Source: Kappaphycus alvarezii (Eukaryota > Rhodophyta > Florideophyceae > Gigartinales > Solieriaceae). Taken from it: DNA of 64,000 nucleotides. A program made the position numbers and the translations under genes. Under the pieces are notes generated by a model that searched no databases, had not been told where the DNA came from, and saw only the letters and a list, made by a program, of their open reading frames with translations. This document shows positions 1 to 11,827 of the stretch, one piece after another; position 1 is the stretch's first letter; every line of letters begins with the position of its first letter. The stretch covers positions 620,001 through 684,000 of the forward strand of contig NADL03000512.1 of NCBI GenBank assembly GCA_002205965.3, in the 5' to 3' direction.

Positions 1-199
1 GGGTAAGAGATGGTGGTCGATGGGCGGCAGTAGGTCGAGGGAGAGGTTTAAGTGCTGAGGGGAGAGCTGAGGTAGGTGACGGAGCGGATCGGTGAGGTGA
101 GTGTGAACCCGAGTCCGTCAAGTGAAAAAGGAAGAGTGGCACAGAAATAGGAGCGGTCAGTCAACTCTCGATGAATCTCTTGAAATGCCTCTCGCAGTT

Positions 200-1075
200 C
201 ACGTTCAAACGTGGTTGACGTAGAATGGGTTGAATGCGGTGGGGTAGTTAGAAGAGTAGAAATAGGCGACATGCGCTGGCGCAAAGGCGCAGGAGATGGA
301 AGGCTGTTTGTCGGTCACAGCGGATGGGAGAGCAGTGCAGATAGCGCGTGCTGCGGTCAGTGCCATGAATTTCAGTATAGGGATGATGAGGTCTTCGGAG
401 GTGGCCTGTTGAGGAAAGTGTCGGTAAGCGTTGGGGATGAGGGGGACGGCCCGCTCAGGTGCAACAAGGAGGAAGACAGAGGTCGTGTTCGATTGGTGTA
501 CGGCGATTGGTGCACGCAGTCCCCCCTCACGGAGAGCGTGGCGGATGTGGGCGGGGTTGCGGATGCGGCCGGTTTGCTCAGCAACCTGAACGTATACGAA
601 ATGGTAAGGTTCGGGAGCACAGAGCCTGCGCGCGGTGGAGGCGATGGAAGAGTGGGCTCGGCGAGTCAGAGGAATCAGGCAGTCGGGCTTGTCGGTGGTA
701 TCGGTTGGGGGGGTCCCGAAGGCGGAGATCCGGCAGGAAGCGCTCAGGGCGTAGAGGTGCGGGGCGTGCGGCGACAGCGGCGTAAGTTGCGGTGGGAGCG
801 TTTGCAGGAAGCTCAGCTGTAGGAGCGTCGGAATTATCTGCGGGGGCCGGCGGGCTGGCGAGGTCGGGGAAGAAAGTGGTGGACAGCTTGGTCAGAAGTG
901 CAAATTCTTGTCGCATCATCGTTTCAACGGCACGGAAGCCAGGGTCTTTCTTCATTGATGCCGCGAAACGAGAGATGGCGGCATCGTTGTGAAGGTCGAG
1001 GTGGCTAACGCAGGAGCGGAAGCCCATTGCCAGTTTGAGGAAAGAGGTGGCAGAGGTCTCCGGGTACTCGTACAT
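200..1075 (-). pseudogene. Unrecognised Ala/Pro-rich ORF, possible retroelement ORF1
   Basis: An open frame starts at 1075 on the minus strand and runs about 165 residues. A plausible continuation in a neighbouring frame extends towards position 200 after a frame shift near 870. The N-terminal part is helix-like with many Met, Phe and Leu residues. It is followed by an Ala/Pro linker (ANAPTATYAAVAARPAP) and a mixed region. I do not recognise a domain. A linker of this kind before a basic segment is common in gag or ORF1 proteins of retroelements, and the surroundings are all mobile DNA, so an ORF1 remnant is my guess. Overlapping plus-strand frames look like shadows because they are arginine/glycine-rich with no motif. 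Confidence 0.3.
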
Positions 1076-1217
1076 ACCCCAAATAATGGGACAAACCAGC
1101 TAATCCTTGGACATGACGTGTACACGAAAAAAACATTTGAATTTTAAGATATTGCAGCTTCACAAGATCCTTTCGTTGCCTTAGCGCGTTTTTAATAGCT
1201 CAAACCTCGCAAATATA

Positions 1218-3211
1218 CAGTTGACCACCCCGAGTAGTGCATGGCGGCGTAAAGGTGCACTACATCTGTGGTGCACAAAATCGGATTTCGCTTTGCTGAG
1301 AAGCCCACAGCTCGGTCAGAAGAGCTGAAGGTAATATTTCTCAAGAAACGCGCGCTTTGAAGCCTTCAAAAGAGCGGTAGCGGTCATTATTAAAATCCTG
1401 AGCACAACTTTCTACTGTAGCAAACATATCTGCAATTCTTGCCGGATCCGGAGCACGTTTCACTGTCATCTTCTGAGGTCCGTCCTCATTATCATGCTCA
1501 GAACATTCTTCACCATTAGACTGTTTCTCACTAATAATTGCTTCATCTGATAACTGCTCAAAGACTTCATCTATTACAGCTCTCTGAATCTCTTCATTGT
1601 CCTCAATACAAACCCAGTTTTGCACATCACCATTTGTAACCCCAGAAAATATTTCGCAGTCGCCAGCAATTCCACTGGATTTCACTTTCAGCTCCGTAAA
1701 CGAGGAACAAACTTGTGAAAACACTGACCCAAACTCATCGGCCTTGACTTAAGCATCCACTGTTCCATGCAACCCTTTCATTTCGGCGGTCATAGTAGCT
1801 GGTAAAACGTTTGTCCTTAACCAGCATCATGCAACTGTCCGTTCGGTGAGCATGTTCCATGCTTGTTCAACTAAAACCATGGCATCTAGCAATGCGACTC
1901 AAACCCTTCAGCAATAACATTTGTTCCATCACGCATACCCTTTTCTTTGTCACGTCTTGCGTCCCGGTCTTCAAAGGCGTTTATAATCTCAACCAACAAA
2001 GCATGGAGATAAAGAAACTTGAAAGCAGCAATTATTCCACAGTACATGGGTTGATGAACCAATGTGCAATTCGATAGGAGAGCAAAAATCGTTATCTGTT
2101 CTCTAGGGTCCTTCAACTCCTCGTGCGCCGAGCAATTGTACATAATAAGCGCCACAGGTTTAGACGTATGACGTCTAACAAAAGGGCAGAATATGTTGTA
2201 AAACCATCGGCGGAAATTCATTGCATCTGACCACACGTTCTTCTGAGGAAAGTATGGGAGAGGTGTGGCTGGTTTTCAAAGCAACAAGGACTCTCGTACT
2301 TCCTATTAGCACAATGGGAAGCATTTTTGTTCCATCTCCATTTGTGCAGACGTATGCAGTGAGCCGATCTTTGGCTTTCATATTCTTGGTGCCTCAAACA
2401 GTTTTCCGACTTTCAGTTTCCATGATGTAGGTTCTCCGCGGTAGCAATCCGAAAAAATAAACCGGTTTCATCCATGTTAAAAAATTTACGGAGGTCGTAG
2501 TCACGCAGTTGGTTTCGAAGTTCTTTCATTTGTGGAGCTACCTTTTCAAGATCTACACTACCTGCTTGACCATGTAATGTAACTGAACGAAGATTGTGTC
2601 GCACAGTAAAACGGTATGCACAATGCTCTGAAGTTTTGAAATCAATAAGGAGTTCTTTCTGCTCCTCCGTGCCAGACGTTATGATTTTTTCGTGTATCGT
2701 CTGTGCCTTTGTTTGTATAACACGGGATGTGATCGGTATTTTGGCGGAACGTGCATTGTTTAGGAACTGCAGCAATTGCCGCTTAGTAATAGGATACTTT
2801 CCAGTACGATTTTTGATGCGATCCATTCACTTTAGCTCTGGATTGATGTTGAGGATGTTGGAGCGTTGTTTCTGTATATTGAAGGTGGTGCGTCTGCTGA
2901 TTTTGTATTTCTGAGAGACGCAGGTTGCTGACATACCGTTTTGAAGATCACGGGCAATTGCATGACGCTCTGCATTGGTTATTTTCCCCTTGTCAGTGGT
3001 TTGATCGTCATCGTCAGATGATGGATGCTGTTGAATTGTAAGGTTATGGTGTTCTCGCACTATTTTGTGAAAGAGTTGGAGATAGGGTCAGTGCAAGGGG
3101 TGAATTGATTGATATGTGTCCACGTGACTAGTGTGGTGTGAAGGAAGGTAGGAGTGCATTACAAATGTTGTACAATTCTAACAGGGTGCACTACAACGGG
3201 AGTACTCTCTG
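1218..3211 (-). mobile_element. Tigger/pogo-like DNA transposon with TIRs and TA target duplication
   Basis: The left end reads CAGTTGACCACCCCGAGTAG from 1218, just after TA. The right end, read on the minus strand from 3211, is CAGAGAGTACTCCCGTTGTA, also just after TA. Both ends share the CAG start, CCCG core and a following TAGTGCA block, so they form an imperfect terminal inverted repeat of about 28 bp. CAGTTGACC resembles the known Tigger-type terminus, and the TA duplication is the hallmark of the Tc1/mariner superfamily. The element is about 2.0 kb and holds one transposase frame on the minus strand. The TIRs have diverged, so the insertion is old. Confidence 0.7.
1341..3060 (-). pseudogene. 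Pogo/Tigger-like transposase, degenerate
   Basis: The order along the minus strand is that of a CENP-B/pogo-type transposase. A psq-like N-terminal helix-turn-helix (AERHAIARDLQNGMSATCVS, about 3000-2900) comes first. A second HTH (KYPITKRQLLQFLNNARS) follows, then the DDE_1 core with FFNMDETGLFF (first Asp, about 2460), a TAYVCTNGDGTKMLPIVLIG strand, and ALIMYNCSAHEEL and LVHQPMYCGIIAAFK. In active relatives the last two motifs read DNCSAH and QPMDQG. Here the second and third catalytic Asp are replaced by Tyr. An acidic C-terminal tail ends at 1341. The frame is interrupted by several shifts. The element is dead by both frame and active site. Confidence 0.8.
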
Positions 3212-3479
3212 TATGAGACGGAATAGAAACAAGTGAAATATTATCCTCGCTCTGTGTCTACGCTTTCAATTGATACCACTTTCGCCGAAATCGTATGAGG
3301 CCATCCCGCCAAAAATTGGATCACCAAACTTAGGTAGGCGGCGTCCAGACTGATCATGATGCTCCATTGGTCTCTTTTGTCTTGAGACTATTCCCCCTCT
3401 TGCTCCTCTCAAGATGGGCAGGCTCAAGTCTCAATTGAAAAAAAGAGCGCCTTAAACAGAACATGTTTTGATGCCGTTG

Positions 3480-5110
3480 AAATGGGCCAAGTCTCTGTTC
3501 GATAAGATGCCTCTATCTGCTACCTCCTCGACTCCATATTTTACAATCAGCTCAAATCACGAAACTCCGCTTCGAAGAATAAACGAGGCAGCCCAACTGT
3601 TATGACCGAGAAAGAAGAACAGGGTATTCTTGAAGCCCTTTTTTTTATTCAAAAAGATGTTATCTACTTGTTCGTGAGGATCTCATCGACTGTGTCAGAT
3701 GCCCTTGCGACAAAATGCCACCTGTAAGAGAAGAAAAGATGCCGTCCAAAGATGGTTTAGCTACCAAAAAGTTTTGTGAAGGCTTTGAGAAGCGGCGTAA
3801 ACACCGTTTCAGATTTGGAAGGCCCTCCATTGAAGAAGCAAAGCGATTAATTGTCACTAATGCTGTCAACCTAACGACGTACTTAGCCGAATTGGAGGCT
3901 GTCATTATAGAGCATAGTATTGATAAAAAAAGAATCGTCAACCTGGACGAATCTGGTGTAAGTCCTGAGAGGGATTTGCTAGGACACTCGAGGCGGAAAG
4001 CATACGGGACAATGGCGACTCAAATGAAGCAGAAACAAGTTGAGTCTAGTTGTCGTGATCGCATCACAATTATTGGAGTGAAATTTGCGGATGGGACCTC
4101 TGGGAGTCCGGTGTTTGTTTTTAAGGGCAAAAAATCCCCGTATCGAATCATTTAGAGTGGAGATGCTGACGTAATTGAGACCTTGGCAGACTTTCTGCCG
4201 CGTAGAAGTCTTGTAGTCATGCGCGAAGAGCTAGGTGGTGTGGATAAACGAATGTTTCTGGAGTAGGCAAAAGCTTTTCTGGAGGAGATAAAGGACTTGA
4301 GGCAAAACGGGCGGAGGGTTCTACTCCCATACGATGCGTATAGAAGCCATATGAGCTTAGGAGTGCTAATTATGTTTAATGAGGCTGTCATTTTCGCGTC
4401 TGCACTTCCCGCTCATACAAGTGGGGAAACGCGGCCGCTTCATGATGGAATGTTTCAACCGTTTAAGCATGCTTTGAATAAAACCATCAGGAGCATACTC
4501 AGTCCATACAATTTGACTATATTTGACGTCTTCGATCTGTGCAAGTTTATTCCAATTACTTACTCTAAGGTTTTTGTGTCTTCCTATATCACTTGTTTTG
4601 TCCTAAATGTGGTATTAGCCCGTTCGACCCGCAGATGCTTTTAGGAAAGACTCGGCCAATGAGCAATGAGATCGCCTCTACCGTATTGTGGTAACTCCAG
4701 AGGACATGCTTCTAATGCTCAATGAGAAGCGGGAGGAAAGGCGAAATGGTGCTAGAAAGCACTTATTATTAGGAAACGCGGTTATCTTGATACTACTAAA
4801 GGTCTTGTACGTACTAGTGCTGAGGCATTGAAGGCCATCAAGGCGAAAGAGAAAGCCGACGAAGCGAAGAGAGAGGCAAAGTACAATAAGATGGTCTGCA
4901 ACTGAGCCAAATTTGATATCTAGGCACAGAAGCGACGGGAAGAAAGTCGTTTTTATGAGATAACCAGGGAAAAGCGCCGCGCAGTGCTTTAGAAGGACCC
5001 TTTTTGGGCGCCTCGCCCGCTTAAGAAGCGGAGAAAAGCGAAAAAACACCGTCTGCTTATGCAGAAGACAGACAGAGGTGCAATGAGAATGCCAAACGGC
5101 ATGAGGTAAA
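3480..5110 (+). pseudogene. Second pogo/Tigger-like transposase, degenerate
   Basis: A plus-strand transposase of the same superfamily but a different lineage from the copy at 1341-3060. A proline/serine-rich start and a CENPB-type HTH segment (LATKKFCEGFEKRRKHRFRF, about 3755) lead into the DDE core. The core shows KRIVNLDESGVSPERD (first Asp, about 3945), DRITIIGVKFADGTSGSP, then a stop at 4153. After the stop come VLLPYDAYRSHMS, ASALPAHTSG and PLHDGMFQPFKHALNK. The tail from about 4680 is rich in Lys/Arg/Glu coiled-coil-like sequence with internal stops. At least three in-frame stops or shifts make it a pseudogene. I could not find convincing TIRs, so the element ends are unknown. Confidence 0.7.
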
Positions 5111-5568
5111 GTGCTTTCATAAGACATTTGGTGACAGAACCATCCCAAGATCTGTTTCAACTTGAAGAGTTGGGAACGATTTAAACTCATCCTTTGTGTC
5201 CAAATAAATGCTTTTTTGGAAACAAAAGAATGCACCGTTTCCAACAATTAGAACCATTTAAAGCGCCTACTGCTTTTTTAGTGGCTGACTTGCGCAGCTC
5301 AGGCTTCAGAAGGACCTATGATATGATTTTTACATCTCTAGATTCAGATTTATCCGCTTGTTACGATTCTAATGGTCCTAATTTCGTTCAAAACGTACCA
5401 CGGGAAGGACATTTTCTTATAATTTTTCCATTTTGTCCATTAATTCGGGTCCTCACGAGTAGAGGGTGGGGGAGGGTGTGTTGCGCATCGTAAACTTTTG
5501 TTGCTAGTGCAGCACAGCTTTAGAATGTATTAGATACTCTTTATTTAAGTCCTTACTGAGGAAAGTGG

Positions 5569-5760
5569 TCATGTACACCTCTCGTAACATACTGAATGAA
5601 TTAAACTTCTTCTCTGTATAACAACCCATCCTCCAAAATCTTTCACTTTTCTAGCAGTTACAGAGAAATTGCAACCATGCTTGTGTTCAGAGCAACAAAG
5701 TATTATGCGCTCAGAGAACTTTTCAGTTCTATTGTACATATGATATCCCCCACGATACAA
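5569..5760 (-). pseudogene. Small Cys/His-rich fragment, possible zinc-finger remnant
   Basis: A 63-residue minus-strand frame contains RIILCCSEHKHGCNFSVTAR followed by a Trp-containing strand. The spacing C-C-x3-H-x-H-x-C with basic and aromatic flanks is reminiscent of FLYWCH or WRKY-like DNA-binding domains that travel with MULE transposases. No transposase core was recognised next to it. Treat as a remnant of uncertain family. Confidence 0.2.
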
Positions 5761-5769
5761 TTTTTCAAC

Positions 5770-7440
5770 CTTTTCTTTTGCACTTGTTACATATCAAGCG
5801 AAATCTTTGACCTTTTCCCCAAACTTTTCATAAACCCCGTTTGTACCCCATCTATAATCTTGATTTTTTCTTGACGACGCGGAGAAGCGCAGTCGATCAA
5901 CTATAATATATCTTAAGAAATCGCTTTCTGTCGTGAGACTGTACCTTCTACACTCTCCTTGTCGCGTCGGTGTACAATCAGCGACGTTAGTTGACAGTAA
6001 GGTTAATGGAGAACGGGGTGCTGTACGGTAAAGAAATAAAACTTACTAGCGAGAGAGTTGCCCAGCGCGGAGACCTGCGGCTTACTACAGACTCGTCGTT
6101 GAAGGGGTATTTGTAGCTTACTCGATTGTTCGTTTCGTTTTGGGGCAAGGACGGCGATGATTGTAGCACTTAAAACACAGCACTTTGAAATCTCTGCTCT
6201 GGACACACTAAATTGTCAAGGGCAGCGTGCGCGACACTTGCACGCTGTAACATCACTTTCCGTCATTTTGGCACCTCTATCACTGCACACCTCGTCAACC
6301 CGTTGAAGAATTCTTTGATTGTAGATGACCTTGTTTTCTCCGCAGTTTCTTTGAATATGTCTCATAACCGTAAGGATATATTATATCAGTTGATTCAGCG
6401 GATTTCATCATTAGACTGATGATGTAAGATTCTAATCCACAACTGTCCTCTTCGTTTTGTTTCTCGTAATCAAGGATGCCTTTCATATAGTTTTCACTTT
6501 TGACTATCAATTAGCATTTGGAAACAAGCTGTAAAGGGTGTCAAGCACAACGAAAGTATGTTCTCGAAGGGGTCCCACTACAGACTGTCAGCCCAGTATA
6601 TTGAAATATTCTTCGTGACAACTACGCTCCCCCGGTGGTCGTTGTAGGTGAGGTTTACGAGATTTGTTATTCCAGGATTAGTACTGGTGTTGCTTACAAT
6701 GAATTGGCACTTAAGTCCGCGACTACAAACGGAATTGAATCTGATGAGTCACTTTTCAACGCTGCTTTCATTTTAATACTGGATGTTAGAGGGGATTTGA
6801 CAACCGTATTGGTTTCAAAGTCCATCTCCGACAGAGCGCCTACCACAATGTGATCATCGGCAAACTGACCGGGAAGCACAAGGCGTGGCCATGGATCGTC
6901 TTGATTCGTGGACGCTAAACAGCGCCCCTCTCTCTGAGCTTTTTGCGCACATATCAAGTACAGCATCAGATCGGAGTACCCCATGACTCTGCAGAGAGTT
7001 GAGAGTCTAACTAATTTTTATTCCCTCGTTACGGCTCGAAGTCGGGACCATTGTTGCAGAAAGGTAGGCTGTAAGCAGTGGACGGATGACCTCAATTGGC
7101 AAAATTAAAAATAGTAAGCAAACGTTTACGGTCGAATGTAAACTCATGACATTATTTTTTATATTTTTATTAAAACATTAAAATATTTTATTTAGCTCTG
7201 TGGACCAAGTCGTCCAAGTGTGACTCGAAATGATATAACCGGTACAATGTGGTATGAGATTGATGTGTACATAGAAAAATTAATTATAAACCAGACTTTA
7301 TTCCAACATTGCACTGTGCTCCTATCGTTTGCAAAAATTTTCTGAGAAATTCATTTGATGTATGAAAATCATGTGCACTTTGATTTTATAACTGTTCTAT
7401 ACTATTCGACCATTCGATCAAAATCTTCTAAAATATAAAG
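5770..7440. other. No recognisable gene; includes AT-rich tract
   Basis: Short frames of 60-96 residues occur on both strands (for example minus 6984-6694) but none shows a domain, codon bias or homologous neighbour that I can recognise. From about 7080 to 7440 the sequence becomes strongly A/T-rich. It is probably old mobile-element debris between the second and third Tigger-like copies. Confidence 0.4.
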
Positions 7441-7647
7441 GTCTGATTTGAAAAGCATGTGCACAGCAAAAATACAACTGCAATTTTACTTTGATTCCAC
7501 CAATCCTTTATGGGCGATCTTTTGATGGAAAAGTGATATTCAGTGACTGGTAAATATGATACAGTGGTCTCTTGATATAAGCAATATACGCCGAGGAAGA
7601 AAACTGTTGCCTCTATCGTGTATTTTTTATAGCAAGTGTTTATCATA

Positions 7648-9055
7648 CTAGAGGCTTCCCAACCAATCACAAAAAAATGCTAATACATTTACTTGGAAAT
7701 AAGAGTCGATGGTAGTTTGTTTCGCAAGCATGATCTGTTCCTTCCGAATGTCATTCTGCGTCTCCCGCACTGCCCCATCGATTGTCAAAAACCCCATTCC
7801 TGCAGAATCCACGATTCTCTTCGCCCAGGCTGGATGCATGAGCTGGTGAGACGGAGGGCACATAGCTTCCTCTCGATCGGACTCGTTCTCATCGTCTAAA
7901 ACGCAATTATCTTTTTCCAGTACGGTACTCAGCAGCCCTTCGCCATCGATTTCCTGTATGGAGTCATTTTATCCAGCGGGATTGAGCAACTCACCAATGG
8001 AAATCCTGATCTTTGGAGCCGCAAGAAGCTCCATTTGATGCTGTAATTCGTAGGCAATATCCTCATCCACAATAGCTAAACTTTGACCACTACCAAATTC
8101 AGTAAGCTGATAATGCCGCCAGCAATGCCGCCAGCAATGCCACCAGCAAATATGAATTGATTCCGGTGAAAGATCCTTCCATGCTTCCCTCACCCACCAC
8201 ATAGCAGTCAAAATATCTATTTTATAAATTCTATTTTATAAATGTCGCATAATGATGCTTTAATATCATCCAGAGCACGCTCAAACTGCATTCATTTATG
8301 TCAAAGCTAATTTCTTGTCCGCTTCTTGAAGGCCCTTCGCTTCCAACCCGTGTCAATGAACATTAGCTTCAGTTTCTCAGAACCTTCAATGTTACAGCAC
8401 GGGAGAATAGTGATTCATTTCTTCTCTTCCTTCTTCCCGGAAGTCTCTGGGTAGCAATCGTTTTCTCGGGAGGCATGGAATAAACAAGTACTGTTTCATC
8501 GGCAATGAAGATATCCTTCGGTGCATAGGCGGAAATTTTCTCTCTGAGGGCAGGCATTGCAGCTTAGAGGAGCTCCTCATTGACATCTGTACGTTCCCAG
8601 TGCGACCGGAAAGATTTTAGACTCCAGCGCTTCTTGAAGTTACTCAGCCAGTCCTCTGAAAAAATTATTGGCAGATTTTCATCCTCTCCCCTATGTTTGT
8701 TCGTTAGCTCTTGAAGTCTCATTCCTTTCTGTTTGATGAGTCTTAAGTCAATACAAGCACGACCGGCTTGTTCGGCTGAAATCCATCCAAACAGGGCGTA
8801 TTCTAGAGCTGGACACTGCCCCTCCCTGTCTCGTTTCGACTTCGAGATGTGGGGTGAGGGCGCAAGGTTCCTGTAGAACTCTCCATTCTTAATTATAAGT
8901 GAGATTAATAATTTGTTAGGGTGGAAGCGGAGCTTTAAATTCGTTCTGCACCAATTGGAAATAGATGAATAGCTGCAGTCTTCTTTAAATCGCTTCCTGG
9001 GATCGTGCTCTAGGACGAAAGGTTTTTTCTGGGCATTAGTGAGGCTGTTTCGCAT
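7648..9055 (-). pseudogene. Third pogo/Tigger-like transposase with PIP-box-like C-terminus
   Basis: Reading the minus strand from 9055, a basic N-terminal region leads to a CENPB-type HTH (EDWLSNFKKRWSLKSFRSH, about 8660). Next comes the first catalytic motif IFIADETVLVYSMPPEKT (about 8500). The middle of the DDE core, between about 8370 and 8210, is missing or unreadable. The typical Tigger C-terminal helix AMWWVREAWKDLSPESIHIC follows at about 8205. A run of 12-bp tandem units near 8112-8148 encodes a CWRH repeat just after it. Near the end the peptide KQTTIDSYFQ fits a PCNA-interacting box (QxxIxxYF); pogo transposase is known to bind PCNA in this way. Loss of the core and frame shifts make it inactive. 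Confidence 0.7.
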
Positions 9056-9447
9056 TTTTGGTGGTTATCGCGGGGAGATCGGGAGCTTGAGGGGGAGGGT
9101 GGTTTTGACCGTTGGTGGGGTCGGGACTTTAGAATGGGGTGGGTTCTGCCTCCAAGGACAGCATTTTCTTCTGCAGCTAATCGCTGACTGAGTCGTTTGG
9201 GCGGTACGCTGCTGTATCTTCTCGAATACGTGCATGTTATTGCCCAATGATAGTGCCCAGTTTGACCACGCCCGACAAAATCCCAGTTGATTTTATCGCG
9301 CTAGCAAAGATCCTAAAGTTTAATTAAATTTTGCAGTATAACGAGTTGATGGTACTATAATTGTTGCTTTTAACGCATGGTTCTTTACATCGAGAATTGC
9401 TTCTAACAAGAGACCACTATACATAGGAAACTTTGCACATTTAGCGT

Positions 9448-9500
9448 ACTCACTTACTGTACTGAGTACAATGATACTGAATACAGTACAGTAAGTGAGT
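9448..9500. repeat. Perfect 17-bp inverted repeat with 19-nt loop
   Basis: ACTCACTTACTGTACTG at 9448-9464 is exactly complementary to 9484-9500. The stem includes the TACTGTAC/TACAGTA word that recurs through the window. It lies between Tigger-like copy three and an RT fragment and could be a small foldback or an element end. Confidence 0.7.
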
Positions 9501-9818
9501 TAGGGTCATTCTCGATGCGAGCCAGATGTGTTTTGTAATTTGAATTTGATAACTTTCCCGCCCTATCGATGTGTGCCATAATCAGAAGTACCTTATTTAA
9601 TTTTACAGGCATTTTTAAGCGAGTTTCGTTACTCGTGGGAAATGGCTCGGTCGTTACTATTTGCCTGTTTCGAGAGATGTGTGGAGCTGCTGTGGGATAA
9701 GAGACCGAAACTGTTCTAAAAAGCGCACGTGGCGGGAGCGGGCTTACCCGGGGAATTAAATGCAACCGGGTGGAAATCAAACCGGGGTCGCGGACGTGGA
9801 TACCAATGGGTCGAGATT

Positions 9819-10260
9819 TCACCCCTTCCATTTAGCATTTGCGCCGAGTCGCGACTGCGTTCCCCTTTTTTCGATGTCCTTGCGTATCGTGGAGGACGGA
9901 AATCCTAGAGAGTCAAGGGCTAGCGGTACAAATTTCAACCAAATCTCAATTGTCCGGACAGGGCCGCGCCTGGCGATGGCTGCCAATTTGGTGGGTATGT
10001 CTCTTATCATCCGTTTTTCAGTGGCATCTCCAGCGGCAAGCAGTTCCCGCGCTCCCATGGATATCTATTTTTTTTGAAAATGGAGACGAAATTGCGATGC
10101 CATGTGCAACCGGGAGAAGGAGCGAGGTCTTCATGGCATCTGACAGCGGACCCACGAGGATGTCCGCGGTTCGCGGGTAGAGTCCAATAAGTAAGTTATT
10201 TACCTCGTATTTGGCGCCGACTCTTGTCGCCTTTAACAGCTGGCGGCCTAATATTCACAA
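9819..10260 (-). pseudogene. Non-LTR-type RT, C-terminal domain fragment
   Basis: On the minus strand the translation near 10255-10150 reads LGRQLLKATRVGAKYEV, then LYPRTADILVGPLSDAM, then SPFSKKIDI. A second frame from 10058 reads MGARELLAAGDATEKRMI and KFVPLALDSLGFPSSTIRK. The spacer copy at 46470-46940 shows the same blocks in the same order (VLGRELFKAAGVGVQCEV, NARPADILVHP, REARSVANAAEKRKKREL, FVPLAFASLGSP). In eukaryotic non-LTR-type RT proteins the C-terminus carries an RPADILV motif, a SP(L/F) motif, a basic KxxKY helix and a FxPLALxxxG motif, so this is the tail of such a protein. It abuts the Harbinger insertion at 10283, which may have cut it. Confidence 0.6.
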
Positions 10261-10539
10261 CACTGCGTTGTGTCTGTTGTTAGAGCATCTCCACCAGTTC
10301 TTGGACAAAAGAGCAAAGGGGCTATTTCTTTCGACAATTGTATCATGTTCATTGTGTGCGTAAGTTTTGTGTCGTTGCCCATTAGGTCATTTGCCCAATA
10401 TTGTTCCAACTATCCACCAGGCTCCATCTCTCGCACACCGTCGTGTTCGTCAGACCACCCCTTCCCGTTGAAAGCTCTCTTATCATACTGGCACAAGCGG
10501 TGCGCGACCAATGAAGGACATATAGTTAAGAGCAATTAC

Positions 10540-11813
10540 TGAAGACGATGACAATTTGGACAACGCTCTACTGAGCTCAAGTAGCAGCCGTGACAGTTCA
10601 GATCGTTCATTGGAGGCTCCTTCCCTGGAAAAGCTGCGAACATTAATCGTAATACAGATGAAGCCGATCGCCGCCTTCGTCGAAAATATTTCGACGTTAG
10701 CTCTATCTTTGATAGCGAAGACTTTAACGCGTCTTTTTCGCGTTACAAGAGAGCTTTTTCGATAGAATATTTCACGCTTTTGTTTCCCATGACAAACGCT
10801 TTCAGCAGAGGAGAGACTGTACAGGCAAGAACGAGTTGAGTGCCCTTCTGAAAGTAACAGCAGCCTTTCGATTATTGGCTTACGGGATTGCGGCAGACTC
10901 CGTCGATGAATTATTGGTAATGAGTGAAACGACAGCGCTGCTCTCGCTTCAGCATTTTGTGAGGGCTGTAAAAAATTGTTTGGTGGGGAAGACTTGCAGA
11001 TCCCGAATAAGGATGCCTTGAAAAGGATTCTGAAGCACTCTGAAGGTCAGGGGTTTCCGGAAATGATGTTCAGTATCGACTGCTGTAAATTGGAATGGAA
11101 AAACTGCCCTACTGCATGGCATGGACAATATGAGGGCAAATAGGACACTTCTGTTATAACGCTTGAAGCCATATGCGACTATTATTTATGGATATGGCAT
11201 GCGTTCTTTGATTTCCTGGATTAGCAAATGATATAAATGCCATTAAAACTTTAGCACTGATTGCAAAGATAAGTACGAGGCAGTATCACCCGCCGTTGGA
11301 GAACATCATTGAGAGAGAACGGCTAAATAAACGTCCTGGCTGGCCGGCGGGATACATCCCAAGTGCTCTATTTTTGTTCAAACAGTGGTATACCTATCCA
11401 AGAGAAAGGAAGAGTGCTTGACTCGTAAACAGGAGAAATTTCGCAAAGATGTGGAGCGCACATTTGGCGTGCTACAGAGTAAGTGGCACATCGTGGCAAA
11501 ACCTGCTCTATTCTGGTCCAAGGAAACTATGAAAGAGGCAATGAAATGTTTTATCATTCCACATAAAAGCATGGTAGACGAGAGGAGTGGACTATCAGCA
11601 CACGAAGTTAGTAATGACAGTAATCTGAAGATTTCAAATGGGTGTCCAACAATGTGGAGGGCGCGTGAGAGAGAAACCGGAAATACGCTGCTTCCCCAAG
11701 GGAGCATAGAATCTCTTTGTGAGGTACATACCTATTTGAAAGACAGATGTGGGGATTTTACGACTCGTAGACTTGTCAAGGAGCACTTGTGGAGTTTGGA
11801 AGGTGACGCATAG
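10540..11813 (+). pseudogene. PIF/Harbinger DDE nuclease (HARBI1-like)
   Basis: After an acidic serine-rich start (DNLDNALLSSSSSRDSSD) the translation shows the family motifs in order. MMFSIDCCKLEWKNCPTAWH holds the first catalytic Asp (about 11065). LWIWHAFFDFPGLANDINAI holds the second (about 11185-11240). RKDVERTFGVLQSKWHIV (about 11440) holds the Glu. FWSKETMKEAMKCFIIPHKS then matches the usual IMKACIILHNM segment. Active relatives read GSIDCMHWEWKNCPTAW and RKDVERAFGVLQ, so all three catalytic residues remain. The reading frame shifts several times between 10765 and 11385; only the last third (11385-11813) is one clean frame. It may be a recently damaged copy or one broken by sequencing indels. 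Confidence 0.8.
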
Positions 11814-11827
11814 AATTGTTGCAAAAA

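Noticed and set aside
211..822. 203-residue plus-strand frame
   Set aside because: Gly/Arg/Val-rich complement of the minus-strand Ala/Pro-rich frame, which looks more protein-like.
9257..9285. CAGTTTGACCACGCCCGAC as the left end of another Tigger-like element
   Set aside because: It resembles the 1218 terminus, but no complementary right end or TA-flanked partner was found, and the orientation is wrong for the transposase at 7648-9055.
11378..11707. Minus-strand ORF opposite the Harbinger nuclease
   Set aside because: Antisense shadow of the clean RKDVERTFGVLQ frame.
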